This document shows, in pieces, positions 1-9,250 of a stretch of DNA of 64,000 nt (its first letter is position 1; each line of letters starts with the position of its first letter). A model generated the notes under the pieces. That model was not told where the DNA came from, searched no databases, and saw only the letters and a list, made by a program, of their open reading frames with translations. A program made the translations under genes and the position numbers. The stretch is from Acheta domesticus (Eukaryota > Arthropoda > Insecta > Orthoptera > Gryllidae). The stretch lies in NCBI GenBank assembly GCA_031308135.1, contig JAHLJT010009419.1, positions 183,412,856 through 183,476,855 of the forward strand. Direction: 5' to 3'.

Positions 1-615
1 AGAAGACCTTTCACAAATAGCTTTTCAATTTTCTTCATTTCAATGACACAGAGCATATTTTTGCCCGCTGGAGGAATACCTTGCTTCTTCGTTATCGGTG
101 TTATCTGCAGTGCACTTATTAATATTGCTTTTCTCTTGTTGATACACTCATTAAAACTCCATTTATTAATTCTTTGCCTTGTGTTTTCTGCTTTTTATAC
201 TTTTTTTCAGGTAACCCCAGTTGTTCCATTTGATAACCTGAAAAAGGGAATCATTGTCGGAACATTTAACAAAGTAATTAGAGTAATATATCGCACTTTA
301 ATTTAATCTACGCCATGCCGTGATTTAACAGCATTCTATTCCATGGAATACGTTTGTATTCAACGAACGCATTTAGATTGGCGGTACAGCAAATATGTTT
401 TTGCAACATGCATTATGAGCACAAATGCCACGTAATTCTGTCAGCCTTTGTTTGGTTTTGTTACGGACGGTTATTGTTACTCCAATGCATTATTTTTCAT
501 TGGCAAGTTTGGCGAAAAGGTTTATAACCATTTTGAAAACAAAAAACTATGGTAATAAAAAAACGCCAGTATGTGAAAGACACGCAAATCTAAACAAAAG
601 TACTCGTTCGAAATA
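1..615. other. AT-rich DNA, nothing assigned
   Basis: The longest open frame (43-306, 87 codons) is hydrophobic, low in complexity and resembles no family I know. I see no splice-bounded exon, RNA gene or terminal-repeat element here. Confidence 0.5.
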
Positions 616-707
616 TGATTTTGAATGATGTATCTGTCAGCTGCTTACCGCCGGGTTTGTTTGATTTTGAATGATGTATCTGTCAGCTGCTTACCGCCGG
701 GTTTGTT
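616..707. repeat. Perfect 46-bp tandem duplication
   Basis: Bases 616-661 and 662-707 are the same 46-bp unit, starting TGATTTTGAATG and ending GGGTTTGTT, with no mismatch that I can find. The absence of divergence implies a recent duplication or an assembly artefact. No open frame or element boundary coincides with it. Confidence 0.9.
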
Positions 708-2766
708 CACACGATCGTCCGCCTTCGTTCACTAAATTAGAGTCCTTGAGAAAAACCGCCTCCTCGGACTGGTGACTAGTTACCCGGAGCTTTCACCCCA
801 ATGGAATGTCAAGGGCACTATGCTTCTTTGCACGGCGGCGCTCTCCGCATATAACATTTAGCAGCGCTAGTATTGTATACACGTGGTAATGACCCATACT
901 TGCCTCCGTCGCACAGACGTATGCTGATTGACCGAGTGACACGTAGTTCGACTTGCAGAACTACAAAGAAAATTGCATCGCGAGTTCTATTTGAGAAGAT
1001 TCTTTGTGTGTTTCACAAATGGCATCTCTCGTTTCATAACACTACAACGAAATAAATTACCACGTCATCCTACAAAGAGAAGAAAGAGAAAACTTACTCA
1101 TTGCAGATTCTTTTAGTTTGCTACAAATGTAATTTTTTTATGAATGCTTGCACAATTTTGGACGATGCAGGAATTTTTAAACAGTTTTTCTGATTTTCGA
1201 TTTGAGCAGCGAAACTTTTAAGAATAATTAACGTCATGCGGTTTGTTTTCTTTTGCCTTTGCCGTTGTAAAGGAAGCGTTTTTACTCTTGTGTTTCCTCT
1301 CGCAGGTAGTTTTGCTTTCACAAATGCTGATGCAGCAAATTTCAGACGTGTATATTTATATCGCAGTTCAGGAAGATGACGAGTCGAGTAATCATTGCGA
1401 GTGCTTACAAGCCCTTCAAAATATCATAGAAACGCCAATGTTGCATAATCTTCCATTTGCAAAATAATGTAAGAAATACTTGTATACGTAAGCTGCAAAT
1501 TGAGACACGGAAGTATCGTGTAGAGTCACGGTCGAAAATTAGTGTTATTAGTAACATTTTTGCGAATGATTGTGATAACTTCACTGTGAGGAATACCGTG
1601 CATTCAAATTTTATCATTTTGTATCTTCGGGCCGTTTTGACTATATCCTAGATATTTATAGTTTCTGGACAAAAGATCCTAGTGTCATCGTGGTCTCGTG
1701 TTTTCTTGGGGATAAGAACAACAATGATTTAATCTCTGGCGCCATTGTCAGTTTTCCTGTACATTTTAATAAACAAACATTTTGTTTAGATACGCTATCG
1801 TTTATTTTAACTTACAGAACCATCTTTAAATGAATTTGAGCTAGAGGCTCGTATTGAAAAGCAGATCTCTTCTAGATCACATTTCGGCTCTTAGTTGTAC
1901 CAGGTTAATTCGATTCCTCTTCTAAATTCATATCTATAATTCATCATTTAGTTTGTATTTTCACGTTGCGTGCACGTGTCGAGAACACATTTCAGAATCA
2001 AATAAGGAAACAGTCGTAGAAAATGTTTCTACACGCTCCATTCCGAGAAATCCACCCCTCCCCCGCCAAAGCAGGTTCGCTGCATGCTACGCACTACCGA
2101 TTCCATTGGTTCTTGACCCTGAAAGCTTGTTTCCCCTTCTGCCAGCAACGACAGCAAGCAGTGGCGTAGCCTGATTTTTGGCTTAGGGTATGTAACTCGA
2201 GAAATGAGAAAATAATTTTAAACTCTTAAATGTTCATTTCCTATTTTAAAAATTGCCCTATTTCATTTCCGACCCATTAGAATGAGCATAATTTATAAAA
2301 TGGAAAGCAATGATCTTCAACTTGTATAGTAAAAAAACAATAGGAAAGAGAATGTCAATCAATTTACATTTCGTTACAAGTCATGTAACGAAAAACATTA
2401 AAATAAGATAATAAAACATATAAAATTACGATGCTAATTAATTAACCTTGGTCTCTTACGAACACCCAAGAAAACCATGAAATTTCGTAATGTAAGATTT
2501 ATTTCATAGGTTCTCTGGATGTAATGGTTCCCTGTGCATCTGATGCACAGCGCAAGCGAGGATGCATTTCCGAGTGAGTCATTCATGCATGTGAAGAATC
2601 GAATCTTCAACGGCGCGATGTTTTAAATATAAAGAAATATTGTGTAATACAAAATGAAAATAACAAATGGACAATTTACAATCATTGTAAAGTAAAATAG
2701 CTGATATTGTCAGGCTATGTAACACATCACCCACATCCATGGACGCTACGCTCCTCATAGCAAGTA
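708..2766. other. Unassigned AT-rich intergenic or intronic DNA
   Basis: No domain-bearing frame, RNA gene or paired terminal repeat is visible. At 2159-2185 the phrase CAGTGGCGTAGCCTGATTTTT resembles the start of common invertebrate DNA-transposon ends, but I could not find a matching second end. Confidence 0.4.
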
Positions 2767-3065
2767 GCTTCGAAGCCATGGCTTTTTAAGGGCGAAAAAA
2801 TCTTTCGTACGCCTTCCTTCGGGGGGGAAGTAAAGCCCATGCTACCCATGTTAGTAGATGTACTGCATGTAAAAGATCCTCAAGCCTAAATGACGCCTCT
2901 GAGCTAAATTAAAAATCGCCTGTTTCGTCGCCCAAGGAATACCTTCTTTTTCCGCTAGTTGGTGAAAGGAACGTAGAGAAATTTGCGTGGTCAGACGGAA
3001 GAGCAGGCCTCATGGCCTGAGTCTTGCCACGTAAAATAAGGCATTAATTCAATTCAATTCAATTC
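2767..3065 (+). mobile_element. SINE family A, copy 1 (head missing)
   Basis: This stretch matches the body of two other copies at 33441-33779 (plus) and 49722-50083 (minus). Shared blocks include TTCGTACGCCTTCCTTCGG, GATCCTCAAGCCTAAATGA, CGCCTGTTTCGTCGCCCAAG and the 3' block CATGGCCTGAGTCTTGCCAC. It ends in a short AATTC/ATTCA simple-repeat tail at about 3042-3065. The tRNA-like promoter head present in the minus-strand copy is absent, so this is probably a 5'-truncated retroposed copy. No target-site duplication was confirmed. Confidence 0.75.
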
Positions 3066-3520
3066 AAGTAGCCCCCGAGCGTGCAGCTTCGCGCGCTTGC
3101 AGGGGCCTCGAAACGAAAGTGCGCGGAGCGCAGGTGCGCTGGCGGGGAGCACGGGTGGCCGGGGCGAGCGCGACCGAGAGGACAAAGGCTTTGGAAATCG
3201 GCCGGCGTTCACAGACTCACGTCCGGAGAGCGGGCTGTGCTCGCCCTGCAACAGCCTTCAGTGGGTGCGAACGCGCCCGTCCCTTCTAAACCGAAACCGA
3301 TGACCGCGTCCAAGGCAACGCGCTCCCAGAAAGCCTTGACCTTTGTGCACCCGCCGGCTCCAGATACTGAGCGAAAGCAGACGCCGCCGCGCCTCCAAGG
3401 TCGCGCATCGCGTTGTGCCCGCGACAGTGACATTCACGGTTTCCTCCGGAGATACCGTCGCTGGTGCATGCGCGCGATGATTGGGTGAAGACGTCTCTTG
3501 GCGTGTTTCCGCGTAGGGAG
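3066..3520. promoter_or_regulatory. GC/CpG-rich island 1
   Basis: The base composition switches abruptly from AT-rich DNA to a CpG-dense block. Open frames occur on both strands (for example 3081-3488, 135 codons), as expected when stop codons are scarce, and none shows a recognisable domain. It could be a promoter or untranslated first exon, but no start codon with splice donor stands out. It lies between a SINE tail and a MITE. Confidence 0.4.
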
Positions 3521-3536
3521 ACCTTTGTGCCGAACC

Positions 3537-3996
3537 CACGGTGTAAGATAAATAGGTGTGTTCACTCCCAGTCTAAAACTGAAGCATATGCGAGGCTAGC
3601 GCTCACAGTTCTCGCGTACAAGCGCTGCGATCTTTGGGTCTCATTTGCCAAAGTCGTGATTGGTGGTGATCCATTCGACAGCTCTGTGGCCACCTGATTT
3701 CAAATTTCAAATCATTGATTTGTCGCTTCACGGTGGGGTTGGTAAAGTCTAAAGTGAACTATTATGAAAATGGTTAGGAAATGTTTTGCAAAACAGTGTC
3801 ATAGCCACAGTTTGAGAGATCTTAGGATGTATATCTTACACCGCGACCCAAACCGATCGTACGGACAAGCGAGGAACTAGCCTCAAACTGGCTTCAGAAA
3901 ATTTGCCCCAAAAGCGGATAGTTGACACACCTATGTATATCTTACACTTAGGTTTATAGGTATACACTTGGACACACCTATATATCTTACACCGTG
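3537..3996. mobile_element. 460-bp MITE with 8-bp target duplication
   Basis: The ends are near-perfect inverted repeats of about 28 bp: 3537-3564 starts CACGGTGTAAGATAAATAGG and 3969-3996 is its complement with two differences. The 8-bp sequence GCCGAACC flanks both ends exactly (3529-3536 and 3997-4004), a clean target-site duplication. There is no coding capacity. Sub-terminal copies of the same motif occur at about 3828-3842 and 3924-3950. An 8-bp duplication fits a hAT-like superfamily, although the CACGG end is not diagnostic. Confidence 0.85.
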
Positions 3997-4004
3997 GCCG
4001 AACC

Positions 4005-7000
4005 GCATGGGCCCGGAGCCACCATTTGGAAGGAGCGTCGTAAATCTTGGTGCTGGGAAGTCTTGTTCGAACATTAATTGTTCTTGTAATTCATGATGTT
4101 ATAGGATAATTTTATCGCACCCGATTGCCAGAGATGTTTTAGTTAAGATTATTTTTTTAGAAAACATTGCCATAAGTGTGTGATTATAAATGATTTTGGT
4201 TTTGTGTAGATGCGATCAAGGATCATCTTAGCATGCGCTCTTGCGATCACTGGTTAACTGAACAAAAGCCACAATCTAGATGGAGCCGTGATCTAAATAG
4301 GCCTTGCGTACGTAGAATTTAGCCCGAATATTTACTGATGTACTCGTTTCCATTGACTATACTTCTTTGCTAAGTTAATTCTGTCTGTTTTGTTCACCGT
4401 CGTTCTACAGTCTATGCGTTACACATAATATCCACGCAATTCTCTGAAACACTTTGCATTAAATGCTGAGATATTGCATTGCCAGCCACTTGCCTAAAGT
4501 TTTTAGTATTTCAACAAATAATTAAGTAACGTCGAGAACCATTGTCCGCTTCTCCTTGTAATTCAAATATAGTCAAAACGCTGAGCGAAATTGGTGTAGC
4601 TGTGGTCTGCGTTGCTCGGAAAATGTTGCCGAAAACTATTATTGCGCTAACGTGTCGTTCATCGACCTTTTCTGGGAAATAGAGAAACCCACTTTGTTCA
4701 TGATTAATGTCATTTCTACACACAATAAATGCTATTTAAATGGACTAAACGTTAATTGGAACAGCCACTTATTTCACGTCCGGAAATTAATATTGAAAAC
4801 TGACATAAATGAATAGAAAACTTAGTTGTATTCGTTTAAATTGATCAACACACAGTTTAATCATGGCAGAAGGGGAAGGTAATAATCTCTTTGTCTCTCA
4901 GGATCACCTCGTGCGAAAAATGCTGGCTCCCACTTTTAGTTGAACGTTAATTTAACGCATTGCTCAATCAATTTCGTATAGATGGCTTGGTTATGTTTAG
5001 CTTTCATTACAAGACTACGTTTAATCGGCCAACCGCTTAATTCACCCGTTCGGCTGAGGTCCAGTTAACTGCAACTTACCACATAAAATTCGTGATCCTC
5101 GGAATGTTTCTCATTCTAGGCTCGCGAAAGTTGCCATTAGAGACGGATGGAGCATACATGCGAACGCCAAGAAACCAGTGACGTCAACGGACTTACGTAA
5201 TTCAAATTCTTAAGATTGAGCCTCTTTAAAAGTATAGTGGTTTTTTAATGGTGAAGGAAACAAACAGTGGAAAGGACACATAAGAAGAATATTGGTATCG
5301 AGCAAATACATGTTGAATTTAACCAACGTTAATGAGCCGGTTAGTAAATTATTCTGAGAAAGTTTCTTTCTCATTTTAATAAATACTGTTTGTAACATTT
5401 GTAAACGTATTGAACATTATTGTAACAAAAAATACTGCGGTTCATCTGAACCTGCTGGCAACACTTCGACGCAATGAAACGCAAATAATTGAGTTGCTAA
5501 ATGGAAGCTGGCTCTAGGGAAATAAAGTGAAAAATCTCTGGTGTGTGGCGATTTTTGTCTTGCCAGGCTGTAACATGAAGGAGAACGAAAGTAAAGGAAA
5601 GAGTTGAAGTTCAGAATGAAATCAATAACCACTTGATAAATAATAAAACGTGTTTTTCTGTTTTATTGGTTAATTTATTTTGTTGTTTTAAGTCTGCAAA
5701 TGTGTATTATGTTTGCAAGATATAACATGTTCTTGATGTAAATGCTCATTGTAAAGAGGGGAAAAAGGAAAATTCTTAGAAATTTATTGTGATTCCAGAT
5801 AAATTATTTTGAATAATGATTTACTAATTTTGTTCTTTTTTTCTTTTCCAGGTACATCTCTTTTAACGATTATCCTGGGAAGAAAAAGAATGTCGGTAGG
5901 TGTAAATCTTATAAGTAGAGACATTGACTGATATCAACATAGTAAGACACACTGAACCTAGACACGTGAAATTCGGATTATAGATACCTATTGCTACAAA
6001 TATTATATAAGACCATAAAGAAAGGTTTATGGAAAATGAATCGTCTGAAGGGATAAAAACGTGGTTTTTGAACGGGTTTGGGTTAATGCTGTACATCTGG
6101 GCATTGCAGGTTGCGGTGTAGGCGTGCAGGGGATGGGCAGGGCAGGTCGGGGCGCGGGGCGGCGTCAGACTGGAAGAGCTACATAGGAGGGTAGGACAGG
6201 GCGGCGCACAGCTGGGATGGATGGCAGGGGTTGTACATAAACTAACTTATATTTTTCTCTATTCATTGAATTCATTCCTTTTCCTGTCTAATAGGCAACT
6301 TAAATTACCCAGGGAACGTCGAGATAATTCAGCTAGTGGAAAATAAATTTTAAATAATATCGTGATTTATTATTTGAGAAGGTAGAAATAAACACAAAAC
6401 ATTAAAACAACACGCTGTAATTTTGCATAGTGTGTGTCGATATATGTATAGAGAAAACGTAGTTGTGGTATATTCTTCTATTGCCCTTATTAAACAGCCT
6501 CTTCCAACATGGTTCCTCAATGCATGCTTGTTATTTTAATGATCTATACATTATCTCTAAGGAAAATATTTTTTCTGGAATATTTGAAGCTTTCCTGGCT
6601 TCTGCTCTACGAGAATCCAGCGTCCTTATGTCCAGCGTCTTGTAGAATGCAGCATCACTGTGCGACGTAGTCACGGAACATGATGTGTACAAAGCGTCAA
6701 CTTATGACCGGCGTACTGTGCCTCACGGGACACAATGATATCTTCTTTTATTTAAAATAATTGTATGTGTAGAAATATGTACGCATGTGCGTACGCACAA
6801 AGGGCTTTTGAATCATTGCCGCGATTGCTCCGAAATTGTGTGTAAATACCATTGAATTGCCGAGAAAAAATGAAAGGGCGGGGGGGGGGCGAGATTTAAA
6901 ATGTAACCCCAAAATGAGTTTTTTGTTTTACAAACTTAGTTCAAAGGAACGCGCACTGGCTCTAGGCGCCAACGTTGCGGACGTTTTCGGGTGCCGCGAC

Positions 7001-7932
7001 GTGTGGCTGGGTGAAGGTGTGTGTGTGGGGGGAGGGGGGCAGGAATTGAACAGCAGGAGCCGGCGGCACGGTCGGTACAGTTGATGTGCCTAAAAAAGGA
7101 TTCTGATAAACATAAAATTCGGACCACGCCGGATGATCAGTTAGTAAATGTAATATAGTGCTATTAATTAACCGTATTCGGGATGTTCAGTGTCGTAGTA
7201 ATTACACTGCAGCTTTTATAGTACTACTTCATAAAAGTAAACACTTTCCTTTTGATTATATTAGTAGAGGTCTTATGGGGCATGGAATGAAAAATTGACA
7301 GAATTTTATTTAACCCAAAAGCAAAAGATGGAAGTGATTGTTTTAGTTTCTTCTAATGTAACCATCTTGTTAATGAGCTGTTCAGCATATCGCGATGCCG
7401 GACAAAGATATTTCAATTCGCTTTCCTGATGCGCAAGGAATAATGTGAATGTGGTACTTACCGCAAATTCTCGTAAAAATATATTGAATTTTGAAAATAT
7501 AAATAATATGAATTCCGGTTCGCAATGTAGTACAAAAAGCGCTTGCAAATAGTCATTTAGTAAAGTAAACTACTGTATTGATTTTCCGATGTCAATGGAA
7601 AACTTAACCTTTAATATTGGTGTCCAGCATGTTGAAATAGCCTTCAATGCGAAAAATTGCTCTTGGGGGAACTTCAGTCGTTCTGAGACGCTGGTCTGTA
7701 ATGATAGTTCTTGTCTTCAGTATCCCCTTTTGGTCATTTTGACGACAGCTCGTACAAGTATTTAGACTTTCCTTCTTAACAGCTCGTGCATATATTTAGC
7801 ATTCTTAAGAACTTAATGAAAATAAATAAAATTATCTTTGCAATCGTTCTGATTCTTCTCTTCTGCTGTTTTTGTGAATCTGAAAAGCAAGTAACAATTC
7901 CAAGTTCATCATATTTTCTGTTTCTGAGGATT
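4005..7932. other. Unassigned AT-rich DNA
   Basis: About 3.9 kb without a supported gene. It holds a G-rich patch at 6105-6232, a G11 run near 6878, and a GT/G-rich patch at 7016-7040. Open frames are short and unremarkable. Confidence 0.5.
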
Positions 7933-7936
7933 ATAT

Positions 7937-8524
7937 TGTAGCGTCGCGAGGTGGCGCACGTGCCGTTTCGCTGGAAAGCCCGGCCTTAAGCCGGATGGGG
8001 GATGGGGGTGGAATGCGGCGGCGCCTCGCCGGCGCGCGCCGGGCAGGAAATCCCAGCCTAAAAATAACCAGGACAACTGAGCGTGCCTGAGTGCGAGTCC
8101 ATTGACGAAGGCTGCTCTCTGCTGAGGGCTGGCTTGCGAGCCGAATGACGCCCGCCGCTGGTAGAGTGGGGGACGAGCCGTGGAGTATTTATTGCGGCGC
8201 CGACATGCGCTCGGGGGATACGCTAGTGAGTCGAAAGACGTGAGGTATCTCCGTGCAACCTTGCACGTTTTGGCATCCGGCCATGTAACATCTAGTTACG
8301 GGGACTAATGTCCGACAGCTCGCACTTCGCGCAGCTTCTCATGCTCTCGAGCAGAGGCACTGGGCTCAGCCTAGGGACGGTCGCGGGGTTTCGCGGCTTA
8401 GAGAATAGAAAGGTTGCCTAAGGTTTTCAATTTTGTAACATTTTCTTGTAATTTATTATTGTAAATATACTGTACATACTATTCAGAATCTGTCGTCTGT
8501 GCTTTTCATGTCCAGTACGCCACA
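7937..8524 (+). repeat. 5' LTR of the Gypsy element
   Basis: 588 bp, matching 14348-14935 base for base as far as I can read. It begins TG and ends CA. Including the two adjacent bases, the pre-integration ends would be TCTGT and ACAGA, a 5-bp inverted repeat consistent with two-base end processing by integrase. The U3-like part is GC-rich, with palindromes around 7979-7993 and 8252-8267. A TATA-like TATTTAT sits at 8186-8192. The last 120 bp are AT-rich. No canonical AATAAA is visible inside the LTR. Confidence 0.95.
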
Positions 8525-8550
8525 GACTCGGAACCTTTCTTTTCTAAAAC
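8525..8550 (+). promoter_or_regulatory. LTR-proximal 26-mer, position of the expected primer site
   Basis: This 26-base block (GACTCGGAACCTTTC then TTTTCTAAAAC) directly follows the 5' LTR, where minus-strand priming must begin to create the observed LTR end. It lacks the TGG start of a classical tRNA 3'-end primer site. Its bases 8532-8545 are complementary at 13 of 14 positions to 8402-8415 inside the LTR, which would allow self-priming of the kind known from Tf1. An internal tRNA fragment is the other option. The same 26-mer recurs exactly at 8975-9000. Confidence 0.45.
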
Positions 8551-8836
8551 TGGTGGCAGCGGTTATCGTAAATTCACGCCGGGCTACCGCAGTTTCTTTT
8601 CTAAAACTGGTGGCAGCGGTTATCGTAAACTCACGCCGGAGTGCCGCAGTTTTTTTTCTAAAACTGGTGGCAGCGGTTATCGTAAATTCACGCCGGGCTA
8701 CCGCAGTTTCTTTTCTAAAACTGGTAGCAGCGGTTATTGTAAACTCACGCCGGACTGCCGCAGTTTTTGTCTAAAACTGGTAGCAGCGGTTATTGTAAAC
8801 TCACGCCGGAGTGCCACAGTTTTTGTCTAAAACTGG
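8541..8836 (+). repeat. 56/57-bp tandem array carrying tRNA-Leu primer-like sites
   Basis: Units start with TGG at 8551, 8608, 8665, 8722, 8778 and a partial one at 8834, so the period is 57 bp, then 56. Each full unit holds TCTAAAACTGGTGGCAGCGG or a close variant. TGGTGGCAGCGGT, present in the first three units, is complementary to the 3' end of tRNA-Leu of the AAG/UAG type (ending CCGCTGCCA plus CCA), as I recall that tRNA. Units four and five read TGGTAGCAGCGGT, one mismatch. The array looks like amplification of a primer-binding region. It gives a 19-codon repeat frame that I regard as incidental. Confidence 0.8.
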
Positions 8837-8974
8837 AATAGTACGCGTAAAGACAGTGTACCGCAGTTAAAGGTGCACACGCGTCGTAATTACGTGGCGC
8901 CGGCAGAGTCGTGCACGCCACGAGAAACCGAAAGTGCGGTAATTCGGTACGGTAGTTTCGGGGCGGTACAATCC

Positions 8975-9000
8975 GACTCGGAACCTTTCTTTTCTAAAAC
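8975..9000 (+). repeat. Second exact copy of the LTR-proximal 26-mer
   Basis: Identical to 8525-8550 over all 26 bases. Here it precedes a TGG-rich hexamer array rather than the tRNA-Leu array. The leader therefore has two modules, each made of the 26-mer followed by TGG-containing tandem repeats, separated by about 140 bp of unique sequence. Confidence 0.85.
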
Positions 9001-9106
9001 TTGGAACTGGAATTGATATTGGTACTGGAACTGGAATTGGTATTGGTACTGGAACTGGAGCTGGAACTGGTACTGGAACTGGAGCTGGTATTGGTACTGG
9101 CACTGG
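9001..9106 (+). repeat. Hexanucleotide array TGGAAC/TGGTAC/TGGAGC in the leader
   Basis: About 17 degenerate six-base units built on TGGNNY, lying just before the Gag-Pol start. Period six keeps frames open on both strands (Leu-Glu/Leu-Val runs on plus, Pro-Val/Pro-Ile runs on minus). These are composition artefacts, not genes. Confidence 0.85.
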
Positions 9107-9250
9107 AAGGAGACATCCCGGACGGACCAGAACGAGAGGAAGGAAGGAGGCCAGAACACCGGATCCAGAAGGCGCTGGCGCTCACGCGACACCGAGGTCA
9201 ACTGAACGTAAGTGTGTTTTTTGTACTGGCCGGGGATCAATTCAGGCAAA

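Noticed and set aside
2159..2185. Transposon-like start CAGTGGCGTAGCC
   Set aside because: No inverted partner within the following kilobases.
8499..8774. 91-codon frame with a 19-residue repeat in the leader
   Set aside because: It follows from the 57-bp period being a multiple of three, it starts inside the LTR, and the 56-bp units break it.
8867..9249. Pro-Val/Pro-Ile and Gln/Tyr repeat frames on the minus strand
   Set aside because: Artefacts of the six-base TGGNNY array; no domain and no independent support.
9212..9250. Open frame continuing upstream of the Gag-Pol ATG to a GTG at 9212
   Set aside because: GTG is not a likely eukaryotic start here; the first in-frame ATG, at 9251, has a good context and follows the hexamer array.
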